A DNA stretch of 64,000 bases, taken from Rhodophyticola sp. CCM32 (GTDB lineage Bacteria; Pseudomonadota; Alphaproteobacteria; Rhodobacterales; Rhodobacteraceae). The notes under the pieces are model-generated. The model was not told where the DNA came from. It saw only the letters and a list, made by a program, of their open reading frames with translations, and searched no databases. The position numbers and the translations under genes were made by a program. The stretch spans positions 1,426,001 to 1,490,000 of the forward strand of contig NZ_CP038492.1 of NCBI RefSeq assembly GCF_004751985.1. The letters run 5' to 3'. Position 1 is the stretch's first letter; each line of letters opens with the position of its first letter. Of this stretch, positions 15,922 through 24,992 are shown piece after piece.

Positions 15922-16977
15922 ATGAAGAAAATTGTGGTGCTGGGCCTGGGCAAGGTCGGGGCTCTTGCAGGGGAATTGCTGCATGACACGGGCTTTGATG
16001 TTCTGGGCTGCGACGGCAGCCTGCCCGGTGACCTGCCATTCGCAACCCGGCAGCTGGACGTGACCGACGATCAGGCCTTGCGCGCGGTTCTGGGGGAGGT
16101 TCAGGCGGTTCTGTCCTGCCTGCCCTATACGCTCAACATCGCGGTGGCCCGGGCGGCGCATGATCTGGGCCTGCATTATTTCGACCTGACCGAGGATGTG
16201 CCGACCACCAAGGCGATCCTTGAGTTGGCCGACAGCGCATCATCGCTGATGGCGCCGCAATGCGGCCTGGCCCCGGGGTTTGTCGGCATTGTCGGGGCGG
16301 ATCTGATCGCGCAGTTTGATGAATGCCGGTCCTGCCGGATGCGGGTGGGCGCGCTGCCGCAGAACCCCACCGGGCTGATGGGCTATTCCTTCAACTGGTC
16401 ACCAAGCGGGGTGGTCAATGAATATCTGAATGATTGCGAGGTTCTGGAGGATGGAGAGATCAAATGGGTCTCTCCCATGGAATGGGTCGAAAAGATCGTC
16501 ATCGGCGGGATCGAGCTTGAGGCGTTCACCACATCGGGTGGACTTGGCACCATGTGCGACACCTATCGCGACAGCGTGCCGAATATGGATTACAAGACCA
16601 TGCGTTATCCGGGCCATGTCCAGTTGATGAATTTCTTTTTTCACGAGCTTCTGATGCGTGACCGGCGCGGGGAAGCCGGGGAGATTCTGGTGAATGCGAA
16701 ACCGCCGGTTGAGGATGATATCGTCTATACCCACGTCTCTGCCGAGGGCATGATTGACGGGCGTCTGCTGCGTCGTGAATTTGTACGCGGCCTGACCCCG
16801 GTTGAAATTGGCGGCCGGTCCCGCACCGCCATTGCCTGGACGACCGCATCTTCGGTCGTGGCCGTGATCGAAATGGTGCGCGCGGGCACCCTGCCGGGGC
16901 AGGGGTTCCTCAAGCAGGAGGATATCCCGCTTGCGGCCTTTCTGAAAACGAAAAACGGGGCCCGCTACGCGGACTGA
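15922..16977 (+). CDS. Saccharopine dehydrogenase-family protein
   Basis: This 351-residue NAD(P)-binding protein has GLGKVG at residues 8-13 and the family segment AVLSCLPYTLNIAVARAA near residue 62, followed by LAPGFVGIVGADLI. Saccharopine dehydrogenases act in the saccharopine route of lysine metabolism, and bacterial relatives include carboxynorspermidine and lysine-degradation enzymes. AGGAAA precedes the ATG. It lies 7 kb from gcdH, so lysine catabolism is a fair guess, but the exact reaction is open. The 3' end overlaps the convergent racemase-like gene by 13 bp. Confidence 0.82.
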   Translation: MKKIVVLGLGKVGALAGELLHDTGFDVLGCDGSLPGDLPFATRQLDVTDDQALRAVLGEVQAVLSCLPYTLNIAVARAAHDLGLHYFDLTEDVPTTKAILELADSASSLMAPQCGLAPGFVGIVGADLIAQFDECRSCRMRVGALPQNPTGLMGYSFNWSPSGVVNEYLNDCEVLEDGEIKWVSPMEWVEKIVIGGIELEAFTTSGGLGTMCDTYRDSVPNMDYKTMRYPGHVQLMNFFFHELLMRDRRGEAGEILVNAKPPVEDDIVYTHVSAEGMIDGRLLRREFVRGLTPVEIGGRSRTAIAWTTASSVVAVIEMVRAGTLPGQGFLKQEDIPLAAFLKTKNGARYAD

Positions 16978-17675
16978 CCCCTGACGTTCCGCGTCGCCGC
17001 GACCAGGGCGCAGGCGGCATCGGCCAGATGAAAGACCGGCAGGCCCGTTGCGGCGCGGATCGCCCCTGAATAGGGCGGCAGGTTTCCGCATTCCAGGATC
17101 AGCGCGCTGAGATCATCATGGCGGGCCTGTAAAGCCCGGGCCTGTGCCACCACGGCCTGTTCAATCGCTTTTCGGTCCAGCCTGTCGGGTTGTGCATCCC
17201 GGGTCACAAGGATCACCTCTGCGAAGGCGGGCACCTGTTCCAGCCCGGCTATGGCGACGTCTTCGCGCAGAATGCCCGCCGCGGCCAGCGCCCGGGGGCC
17301 AAGTGCAGGCTGCGATGCGGTCAGGATGCCGATCCGGCCGGGGCAGGCCGCCTGTACCATGGGATATAGAGACAGAGCCGAAAGCATGACCGGCACCTCT
17401 ACCGCAGCCGCAATATGGGCCTGGGAGGTGATCAGGAAACCGCAGGTCGAAATGATGGCCGCAACGCCCCGCTGTTCAAGCCGCAATGCCGCTGCGTTGA
17501 GCCGTGCCAGCACTGCTGCGTCGGGGGCTCCGTCGCGCACGATACCGGGGCTGTCGGCGCCCTCGACAATCTCGATATGCACATCAAACGGGTAGCTGCC
17601 GGGATTGCCCACATCGCCCATGATCCGTGGAAAGCGGGTGTCGAGGGACAATATGCCAAGCGTGGGTTGGGGCAT
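16965..17675 (-). CDS. Aspartate/glutamate racemase-family protein
   Basis: This 236-residue protein has the two-cysteine active site of the Asp/Glu racemase superfamily: Cys in ISTCGFLI near residue 96 and Cys in LILECGNL near residue 191. It begins PTLGILSLDTRFPRIMGDVGN. The superfamily also includes hydantoin racemases and maleate isomerases, so the substrate cannot be fixed. It is divergent from the TRAP operon, which may supply its substrate. No operon partner lies upstream on its own strand. Confidence 0.78.
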   Translation of the reverse strand: MPQPTLGILSLDTRFPRIMGDVGNPGSYPFDVHIEIVEGADSPGIVRDGAPDAAVLARLNAAALRLEQRGVAAIISTCGFLITSQAHIAAAVEVPVMLSALSLYPMVQAACPGRIGILTASQPALGPRALAAAGILREDVAIAGLEQVPAFAEVILVTRDAQPDRLDRKAIEQAVVAQARALQARHDDLSALILECGNLPPYSGAIRAATGLPVFHLADAACALVAATRNVRGQSA

Positions 17676-17939
17676 TTGATCTGGCCGGTCCTGTGCCGTT
17701 TTCGCCTGAAAGATGCAGACTGTTCTCGTGTTGTGGCCGGGTTATACCTTAAAGTGCAATATTATGTGCCTGCCTGAGCAGATGAAATTCCGGCGGATTG
17801 GCGGGCTGCGCCGCCATTCTGTCGGCCCTCTGCGAAGGGGTGGCAATTCTGGGCTTAAACACGGGGCCGTGTTGTGCCGTTATGGTCGCAGCACTGACTG
17901 CACAATAATAAACACTGACCGTATCACAGGGAAACTCAA

Positions 17940-18899
17940 ATGAATAAGATACTTACATCCATCTCTGCCTCTGCGCTTGCCTTGGGCGTGACCGGTGTTC
18001 AGGCCGAAACCTGGGATCTGGCGCTGGCCTATTCCGCAAGCAATTATCATTCCGAGATCGCGGCAGAATTCGCGGCGGAAATCATCGCAAATTCCGATCT
18101 TGAGATTGTGACCCATCCCGGTGGGTCGCTTTTCGGGGGATCGGAGATTTTCGGCGCGGTGCGCCGTGGCCTGGCCCCGATGGGGGAGCGTCTGATCTCG
18201 GCCCTTGGCAATGAAGATCCGATCTATGAGATCGACTCGGTGCCGTTCCTGGCCACCGGTTTCGAGGGGGCCCGGGCCCTTTATGACGCCTCGCGCCCGG
18301 CGCTTGAGGAAACACTGGCCGAGGCGGGATTGCATTTCCTGTATTCCTGCCCCTGGCCGCCACAGGGGTTTTATTCGGTACGCGCGGCAAGTGATCTGGA
18401 TGCGCTGCAGGGGATGAAATTCCGCGCCTATAACGCCACCACCTCGCGCATGGCCGAAGGTCTGGGCATGATCCCCACAACCATCGAGGCGGCGGAACTT
18501 AGTCAGGCTTTTGCCACCGGTGTTGCGGAAGCGATGATCTCGTCCGGCTCTACCGGCTATGACCGGTCGCTTTGGGAACATGTGGATTACTTCTATGATG
18601 TTCAGGCCTGGCTGCCCCGCAATATGGTGTTCGTCAACGGCGCCGCGTGGGATGGGCTTGATGCGGACACCCAGGGCGTGATCGAAACCGCCGCTTCCAA
18701 TGCCGAGGCCACATGCTGGGCCCGGTCCGAGGAACTGGCAGGCTGGTATATCGAACAGTTCACCGCAAACGGCATGACGGTCGACACGCTGAACGACACG
18801 GTTCTTGCAGCGTTTCAGGAGGTCGGTGCAGAATTGCGGGCTGACTGGGCAGAGCGCGCGGGGGATCGCGGGCAGGCCATTCTCGACGCTTTGGAATGA
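17940..18899 (+). CDS. dctP: TRAP transporter substrate-binding protein
   Basis: This 319-residue periplasmic receptor of the DctP family has a signal peptide of 22 residues ending in VQA before ETWDLALAYSASN. The mature protein carries the family region LQGMKFRAYNATTSRMAEGLGM, whose Arg usually binds a substrate carboxylate. The family delivers organic acids to the membrane DctQM pair encoded next. AGGGAA lies upstream of the ATG. The ligand is not deducible from sequence; a divergent racemase-like enzyme gene hints at an acid with a stereocentre. Confidence 0.9.
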   Translation: MNKILTSISASALALGVTGVQAETWDLALAYSASNYHSEIAAEFAAEIIANSDLEIVTHPGGSLFGGSEIFGAVRRGLAPMGERLISALGNEDPIYEIDSVPFLATGFEGARALYDASRPALEETLAEAGLHFLYSCPWPPQGFYSVRAASDLDALQGMKFRAYNATTSRMAEGLGMIPTTIEAAELSQAFATGVAEAMISSGSTGYDRSLWEHVDYFYDVQAWLPRNMVFVNGAAWDGLDADTQGVIETAASNAEATCWARSEELAGWYIEQFTANGMTVDTLNDTVLAAFQEVGAELRADWAERAGDRGQAILDALE

Positions 18900-18907
18900 T
18901 CCCTCAC

Positions 18908-18959
18908 ACGCGTTGAACAACGCGTTCTGGCGCCGGGCGATCAGACATGACCGCCCGGC
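18908..18959 (+). promoter_or_regulatory. Two hairpins between dctP and dctQ
   Basis: ACGCGTT/AACGCGT (18908-18925, 4-base loop) is followed by GCCGGGCG/CGCCCGGC (18932-18959). There is no T-run after them, so they more likely protect the dctP message or attenuate downstream expression than terminate fully. This is common where a binding protein is needed in excess over its permease. Confidence 0.5.
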
Positions 18960-18987
18960 TTGCGCATAACCCGCTGGAGGATCACAT

Positions 18988-19518
18988 ATGTGGCGAACGG
19001 TCTCGAACGGGCTTGAGCGGATTTACACATGGTCCGGCTATGGCGCCGGCGCGCTTCTGGTCTTCATGTGCGCCCTGATTTTCTACAGCGTTCAGGCACG
19101 GCTTTTTGGTCTTTATCTGGGCGGTGTGAATGATCTGGCCGGGTATGTGATGGCCACAAGCACCTTTATGGCGCTGTCTTATACATTCCGGTCCAACGGG
19201 CATATCCGGGTCGGGCTGGTGATCCAGCGGTTCACCGGAACAACCCGGCGCGGCTTTGAGGTTCTGTGCCTTGCGATCATGGCGGCCGTGATCTGGTTCT
19301 TTGCCTTCTATATGGGGCGGCTGGCCTATTTCAGTTTTATCTACGGGGAACGCAGCGAAGGGGCGGATGCCACGCCATTATGGATCCCGCAAACCCCTGT
19401 TGCGCTTGGCAGCCTGCTCTTCGCCATCGCTGTGACCCACAGCCTGATACAGGCGGTTTTCGACTATGACGCAATCAACCCGGAAACTTCCGGCGGCGAA
19501 GGGGTGAACGAGGTATGA
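18988..19518 (+). CDS. dctQ: TRAP transporter small permease
   Basis: This 176-residue inner-membrane protein has four hydrophobic segments, the DctQ topology. GGAGGATCAC lies before the ATG, a strong ribosome site. It ends overlapping the large permease by four bases (ATGA), so translation is coupled. It acts with the large permease and the DctP receptor as a sodium-driven secondary transporter. Confidence 0.9.
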   Translation: MWRTVSNGLERIYTWSGYGAGALLVFMCALIFYSVQARLFGLYLGGVNDLAGYVMATSTFMALSYTFRSNGHIRVGLVIQRFTGTTRRGFEVLCLAIMAAVIWFFAFYMGRLAYFSFIYGERSEGADATPLWIPQTPVALGSLLFAIAVTHSLIQAVFDYDAINPETSGGEGVNEV

Positions 19519-20816
19519 TCGAAACACTTGCCATTGTGATCTTCGTTGGCACGCTCTTCGTGCTTCTGGCGCTTGGTGTCTGGGTCGGGGCCGCATTGCT
19601 GACCACGGCAGGCCTTGGGATGGCGCTTTTCACCTCGCGGCCGATTGGCGATTCCATGGCCCTGACCATCTGGGGGGATCAATCATCCTGGACGCTGACA
19701 GCGCTGCCGCTGTTTATCTGGATGGGGGAAATCCTGTTCCGGACAAAACTGTCAGAGACGTTGTTTCGTGGGCTGGCACCGTTCTTGCGTGGGCTGCCCG
19801 GCAGTCTTCTGCATGTGAATATCGGGGCATCGGCGGTTTTTGCGGCGATCTCCGGGTCCTCGGCGGCAACGGTTGCGACGGTCGGCAAGATGTCGATCCC
19901 GGAACTGCGGCGGCGGAACTACCCTGAAAAAATGATTATCGGCACGCTTTCAGGGGCGGGCACCCTTGGCCTTCTGATCCCGCCATCCATCGCGATGATC
20001 GTCTTTGGCGTGACCGTGAATGAAAGCATTTCCAAACTGTTCATGGCGGCCCTGATCCCCGGTCTGGTTCTGGCGCTGTGCATGATGGTGTATGTCTCTG
20101 CCTGGTCAATCATCAACAAGAAGACCTTCAACCCGATACAGGAGGTGGATGTGGCCAATATCGGCCGCCGCCTGCTTGACCTGCTGCCGGTTCTGCTTCT
20201 GATCATGGCGGTCATCGGCTCGATCTATAGCGGTACGGCCACGGCGACCGAGGCGGCCGCTTTGGGGGTGTTCGGCGCGGTGCTTCTGTCGGCGCTGCAA
20301 CGCACGCTGACCTGGGCCAGTCTGATGGAAAGCATCATCGGGGCGATCCGTACCAATGCGATGATCATGCTGATCCTGATGGGGGCCGGGTTTCTGTCGC
20401 TGGCGATGGGGTTCACCGGCATTCCACGGGCGCTGGCCGAGGGGATCGAGGCCTGGAACCTGTCACCGGTGATGCTGATCGTGATCCTGACGCTGTTCTA
20501 TATTGTCCTGGGCTGTTTCCTCGACGGGCTCAGCTCCATCGTGCTGACCATGGCGGTGATTGAACCGATGGTCCGTGTCGCCGGGTTCGATATGCTGTGG
20601 TTCGGTGTCTATGTGATGATCGTGGTCGAGATGGCGCAGATCACACCGCCGATCGGCTTCAACCTGTTTGTATTGCAGGGCATGACCGGCAAGGACATGG
20701 GCTTTATCAGCCGCGCCTCGTTTCCGATGTTCTGCGTGATGGGCGTGTTCATCATGCTTCTGTTCATGTTCCCGGGAATGGCCACATGGCTCCCCGAATT
20801 GCTGAGCAATCGCTAG
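19515..20816 (+). CDS. dctM: TRAP transporter large permease
   Basis: This 433-residue protein has about 12 hydrophobic segments. Family landmarks are SAVFAAISGSSAATVATVGKM near residue 110 and the GLLIPPSIAMIVFGV re-entrant region near 150. A second matching half has QITPPIGFNLFVLQG near residue 377. It forms the ion-coupled channel of the TRAP system. It is followed 11 bases later by the universal stress protein gene, preceded by AGGAGG. Confidence 0.93.
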   Translation: MIETLAIVIFVGTLFVLLALGVWVGAALLTTAGLGMALFTSRPIGDSMALTIWGDQSSWTLTALPLFIWMGEILFRTKLSETLFRGLAPFLRGLPGSLLHVNIGASAVFAAISGSSAATVATVGKMSIPELRRRNYPEKMIIGTLSGAGTLGLLIPPSIAMIVFGVTVNESISKLFMAALIPGLVLALCMMVYVSAWSIINKKTFNPIQEVDVANIGRRLLDLLPVLLLIMAVIGSIYSGTATATEAAALGVFGAVLLSALQRTLTWASLMESIIGAIRTNAMIMLILMGAGFLSLAMGFTGIPRALAEGIEAWNLSPVMLIVILTLFYIVLGCFLDGLSSIVLTMAVIEPMVRVAGFDMLWFGVYVMIVVEMAQITPPIGFNLFVLQGMTGKDMGFISRASFPMFCVMGVFIMLLFMFPGMATWLPELLSNR

Positions 20817-20827
20817 GAGGGCGCCAA

Positions 20828-21253
20828 ATGACCGACCAGATCCTGATCCTTGTCGATATCGCCCATGGGGACAGCGCTGTTGATCTGTTGATCCAGAGCC
20901 GCAAAAGCTTTGCCGATGGTACGCATCATGTGGCCTATGTCATGCCATTCGGCTTTTACAGCTATGTGGAGCCTTATGTCTCGGATGACAGTCAGCGGGC
21001 GGCGGCGGATCGTGCGAAATCGGAACTGGCCGCGATACTGGACCGTGCCGGCATGGGGCAGGGCGCCGTGCCCCATATTCTGAGGGGCGGTATCGGGGAG
21101 CAGGCATTGCAGCTTGCCAAAAAGCTCGATGCCGCATGGATCGTCTTGAACGCGACCCGCAGCGACAGCACACATACCACCCTTGGCACGCATGCGGCGC
21201 AAATCGCACGTCATGCAACATGTTCGGTCTGTCTTGTCAGGCATAAGGCATAG
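20828..21253 (+). CDS. UspA-family universal stress protein linked to TRAP operon
   Basis: This 141-residue protein begins MTDQILILVDIAHGDSAVDLL and ends with a TCSVCLVRHK strand, the usual UspA fold. The start at 20828 is set by AGGAGG seven bases upstream. Several TRAP operons carry such a nucleotide-binding protein; TeaD of the ectoine transporter is the known example, where it limits uptake. The same role here is inferred from position. The G-x2-G-x9-GS ATP motif is not clear, so nucleotide binding is uncertain. Confidence 0.8.
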   Translation: MTDQILILVDIAHGDSAVDLLIQSRKSFADGTHHVAYVMPFGFYSYVEPYVSDDSQRAAADRAKSELAAILDRAGMGQGAVPHILRGGIGEQALQLAKKLDAAWIVLNATRSDSTHTTLGTHAAQIARHATCSVCLVRHKA

Positions 21254-21262
21254 TTTTCGCGT

Positions 21263-21287
21263 CTTACAGCGTCCTGCCTTAAACCCG
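21263..21287 (+). repeat. Dispersed 25-bp repeat, copy 1
   Basis: CTTACAGC followed by CTGCCTTAAACC recurs with small changes at 47181-47205, inverted at 47264-47288, and at 61260-61284, always between genes. Here it lies between the convergent ends of the TRAP and ABC operons. Confidence 0.5.
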
Positions 21288-21322
21288 CATCCCTATAAAC
21301 CGTCAGCATCTTGCGCAGGCAT

Positions 21323-23410
21323 TTATTCCGCGGCGATTTTGATGACCGGCTCCATCCGGGTCAGAATATCCTCTGTCAGATGGCATTTGATCTGGTGACC
21401 GCTGGCCAGGGTTTTCATCGGCGGCACATCGCGTTCACACAGGCCATCCGGCACCTCGGATTTCCAGCGGCACCGGGTCTGGAACGGGCAGCCCGAAGGC
21501 GGGTTCATCGCCGAGGGGATATCCCCTTCAAGCACGATATGCTGTTTCTCGACCGAGGTATCGGCGATCGGCACCGCGCTTAGCAATGCCTCGGTATATG
21601 GGTGGTAGGGGGGCGAGAAGACCTGATCGGTATCGCCCAGTTCCACCACATGACCAAGATACATAACCATAACCCGATCAGAGAGATAGCGGACGATGCT
21701 CAGGTCGTGGGAGATGAAGAGCAGGGTGGTTTTCTCGTTCCGCTGGATCTCCATCAGCAGATCGGTCACCGCCGCCTGAACCGACACATCAAGGGCCGAG
21801 ACCGGTTCATCGGCCACCACGATCCGCGCCCCACCGGCGAAGGCGCGGGCAATGCCGACACGCTGTTTCTGCCCGCCGGAAAGCTGGCGCGGCATACGGT
21901 CGGCAAAGGCGCGGGGCAGTTTGACAAGATCAAGCAGTTCCAGCATCCGGGCCCGGCGTTCGCCCTCATTCGCGCCGATCCTGAAGATTTCCAGCGCCCG
22001 GATAATCTGCCGCCCGACGCTCATCGACGGGTTCAGCGTGTCAAACGGGTTCTGGAACACCATCTGCACAGAGGAAACCGTGTTGGTGTCGCGGTTCTGA
22101 ATCTCGGTCTGTTCGATATTCTGATTGTCCAGCAGAACCGTGCCATCCGTGGCGGTTTCCAGCCCCATCAGAACCTTGGCCAGGGTGGATTTTCCGCAGC
22201 CGCTTTCGCCGACGATGGCAAGGGTCTCGGATTCGCGGGCCTCGAAGCTCAGCGTTTCATTGGCTTTCACCACTTTGGTGCTGGCCCCGCCGAACATGGA
22301 ATTGGCCGCAACCTCATAATATTTCTTGAGTTTATCGACCTTGAGAACCGTGTCACCAATCGCGGCCTTGTCTTTTTTCTCGGCCAGTACCGGCGGTGCG
22401 GCCCAGTCGATTTCGCCGAATTTCAGGCAGCGCGAGGCATGGCGGTCATCGCCCTGGATATCGGCCATGGGAATGTCGCCTGCGTCGCAGCCTCCGGCTT
22501 CGAAGTAATCGCAGCGGGGGCCGAAATTGCAGCCTGCGGGGCGTTCATGGGGCAGGGGAAAGTTGCCCGGGATCGCGATCAGCGGACTGGCGTTCTTATC
22601 CGCCCCGGGAAGCGGGATCGAGCGGAACAGCGCCTGCGTATAGGGATGCTGCATCTTGTCGAACACGTCTTCGATGGAGCCGGTTTCAACCGCTTCACCG
22701 GAATACATGACACAAATCCGGTCACAGGTTTCCAGAACCAGACCAAGATTGTGAGAGATGAACAGCATCGAGGTGCCGTATTTCGCGCCCAGATCCTTGA
22801 CCAGTTCGACAATGCCGGCCTCAACCGTCACATCCAGCGCCGTGGTGGGTTCATCCAGGATCAGCAGCGAGGGTTTTGACATCAGCGCCATGGCGATAAC
22901 GATCCGCTGCTGCTGACCGCCGGAAAGCTGGTGGGGGAAGGCGTCAAGCATCCGTTTCGGGTCAGGCAGGCGGACATCGGTGACAACCTGCAGGGCCAGG
23001 TCATAGGCTTCCTGCGCCGTGGCGCCTTCATGGATCATCGGCACTTCCATCAGCTGTTTGCCGATTTTCATCGCCGGGTTCAGTGAGGCCATCGGCTCCT
23101 GATAGATCATCGCGATTTCCGAGCCCCGCAACTGGCGAAGCTCTTCATCGTTCATCGCGCCCAGATCGCGGCCCTTGAACTTGATACTGCCACCGACAAT
23201 CCGGCCATTCACGCCCAGATCCTGCATCACCCCAAGGGCGACGGTGGATTTGCCGCAGCCGGATTCGCCGACCAGGCCCATGGCCTCCCCCGGTTGCACG
23301 GTGCAGGAGAAATCCATCACTGCGGGGATTTCGCGCAGCCGGGTGAAAAAGGAAATCGAAAGGGTGTCGATCTCAAGGATGGGGCCATCATAAGCGTCTT
23401 GATCTGCCAT
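21323..23410 (-). CDS. ABC peptide/oligopeptide transporter ATPase, two fused NBDs
   Basis: This 695-residue protein carries both nucleotide-binding domains that are usually separate (DppD and DppF). Each half has a Walker A GESGCGKST (about residues 53 and 402) and a signature (QLSGGQQQR, QLSGGQKQR). Each half ends with the oligopeptide-type C-terminal extension with clustered cysteines (CNFGPRCDYFEAGGC, CPFQTRCRW), which in related ATPases bind an iron-sulfur cluster. AGGGAG precedes the ATG. It is the last gene of the minus-strand ABC operon. Confidence 0.92.
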   Translation of the reverse strand: MADQDAYDGPILEIDTLSISFFTRLREIPAVMDFSCTVQPGEAMGLVGESGCGKSTVALGVMQDLGVNGRIVGGSIKFKGRDLGAMNDEELRQLRGSEIAMIYQEPMASLNPAMKIGKQLMEVPMIHEGATAQEAYDLALQVVTDVRLPDPKRMLDAFPHQLSGGQQQRIVIAMALMSKPSLLILDEPTTALDVTVEAGIVELVKDLGAKYGTSMLFISHNLGLVLETCDRICVMYSGEAVETGSIEDVFDKMQHPYTQALFRSIPLPGADKNASPLIAIPGNFPLPHERPAGCNFGPRCDYFEAGGCDAGDIPMADIQGDDRHASRCLKFGEIDWAAPPVLAEKKDKAAIGDTVLKVDKLKKYYEVAANSMFGGASTKVVKANETLSFEARESETLAIVGESGCGKSTLAKVLMGLETATDGTVLLDNQNIEQTEIQNRDTNTVSSVQMVFQNPFDTLNPSMSVGRQIIRALEIFRIGANEGERRARMLELLDLVKLPRAFADRMPRQLSGGQKQRVGIARAFAGGARIVVADEPVSALDVSVQAAVTDLLMEIQRNEKTTLLFISHDLSIVRYLSDRVMVMYLGHVVELGDTDQVFSPPYHPYTEALLSAVPIADTSVEKQHIVLEGDIPSAMNPPSGCPFQTRCRWKSEVPDGLCERDVPPMKTLASGHQIKCHLTEDILTRMEPVIKIAAE

Positions 23411-23520
23411 TCATGTTCTCCCTGTCGCCGGTTTGCGGCGTATGGAACCGGTCCGGGTCCGGTCTGGAATGATTGCGGATGCGCGGGGGACCCCCGCGCA
23501 CCGGTCCTAAAAGGGCGCGG

Positions 23521-24978
23521 TCAGTCCTTCAGGCTTTCCTCGCGCAGCCCGTCGGCCAGAAGGTTCAGGCCCAGCACCATGGTCATCAGTGCGAGCGCCG
23601 GGGGCAGGGCCGGGTGCGGGTAAACCGTCAGCAACCGGCGCCCCTCATTGATGGTCGAGCCCCAATCCGGGCTTTCCGGTGAGACGCCAAGGCCGAAGAA
23701 ACCAAGGGTTCCAAGCAGGATCGTGGTGTAGCCGATCCGCAGGCAGAAATCGACGATCAGCGGCCCCCGCGCATTGGGCAGGATTTCCCACAGCATGATG
23801 TACCAGGGGCCTTCGCCACGGGTCTGACCGGCGGCCACGTAATCGCGGGTTTTGATGTCCAGCACGATGCCGCGCACGATGCGGAACACCGTGGGGGAGT
23901 TCACGAAAACCACCGAGACAAAGACGATCAGCAGGTTCCCCTCCATATCGAACATATCCAGAAATTCCGGCAGAAACCGGAACGGCGCCTCGGGGTCTGA
24001 CACGTCAGACAGAAGCGAAAAGTAAAGCAGCCCCCCCACGATCAGAATTGCCGCAACCGCCAAATCCCGAATGGAGGGTTGGGTGTGATAGCGCGAGTTG
24101 AACAGCACAACCAGAAACAGGATCGGAAACAGAAACAGAACCGCCGCCAGATATTGCGGCACACCCGATTCCACGATCTCAGGCGTGACCAGCAGATAAA
24201 ACAGCAAGATAACCGGGAAGGCCAATACCAGATTGGCGATGAAGGTCAGGATCGTATCGAACTTGCCGCCGAAATAACCCGCAGGCAGGCCAAGGGTGAT
24301 CCCCACCATGAAGGCAAAAAGCGTGGCCGCAGGCGCGATGGACAACACGTCGCGCGCGCCGAACACCATCCGGCTGAACACATCGCGTCCCAGATTGTCA
24401 CCACCCAGAATATAAATGATGAAATTACCCTCGTCAGGATCGGGCAGGAAGGTGCCGGGCACCTCGTTGCGCATCTGGCTGATCACGTCGATCGGGCCAT
24501 GGGTGGCCACCATATTGGCGAAGAGGGCAGTGAACATCCAGAACATGACCAGAAAGAACCCGACCATGCCGATCGGGCTGTCAAACAGTTTGCCGTAAAG
24601 GCCCAGTCTGCGCTTGAAGGTGATCGAAAGCGCGAAAGTGGCAATCAGCGCGATCCAGACCGGCAGAAACTTCTGGCCCATGGCCCCGATAAGGCCTTTT
24701 GCCTCAAGGCCTGGCTGGACGATCCCGCCGATGATGAACAGGATAACGCAGGTCAGAAACAGCAGCACCGCGTATTTCATCGCCATGAATGTATAGTCAC
24801 TGGGAGATCGGGTGAGGGTCAGGCTGTGATCGGGGTTGATTTGCACCTCACCGGGTCTGATACCGGCAAAGCTCATCCCCAGTTGGGCGATAAAGGCCAG
24901 GGCGAAAACGACAATCGCGGCCAGCATCAGCGGGTTCAGGATCGGGCCAAGGGTGCCTGTCCAGGTTATCGGGTCCAT
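23521..24978 (-). CDS. ABC peptide-type transporter permease (DppC-like, long)
   Basis: This 485-residue inner-membrane permease of the DppC family has the EAA-type loop in REGPWYIMLWEILPNARGPLI near residue 390, which contacts the ATPase. It is much longer than the usual 300 residues because of extra hydrophobic segments at the N-terminus and an insert of added membrane spans in the middle. AAGGAGG precedes the ATG. It lies 14 bp after the DppB-like gene in the same operon. Confidence 0.88.
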   Translation of the reverse strand: MDPITWTGTLGPILNPLMLAAIVVFALAFIAQLGMSFAGIRPGEVQINPDHSLTLTRSPSDYTFMAMKYAVLLFLTCVILFIIGGIVQPGLEAKGLIGAMGQKFLPVWIALIATFALSITFKRRLGLYGKLFDSPIGMVGFFLVMFWMFTALFANMVATHGPIDVISQMRNEVPGTFLPDPDEGNFIIYILGGDNLGRDVFSRMVFGARDVLSIAPAATLFAFMVGITLGLPAGYFGGKFDTILTFIANLVLAFPVILLFYLLVTPEIVESGVPQYLAAVLFLFPILFLVVLFNSRYHTQPSIRDLAVAAILIVGGLLYFSLLSDVSDPEAPFRFLPEFLDMFDMEGNLLIVFVSVVFVNSPTVFRIVRGIVLDIKTRDYVAAGQTRGEGPWYIMLWEILPNARGPLIVDFCLRIGYTTILLGTLGFFGLGVSPESPDWGSTINEGRRLLTVYPHPALPPALALMTMVLGLNLLADGLREESLKD

Positions 24979-24992
24979 GTGTCAGGTCCTCC

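Noticed and set aside
21602..22879. 425-codon plus-strand frame opposite the ABC ATPase
   Set aside because: It is an antisense shadow of a gene with two Walker A and two signature motifs.
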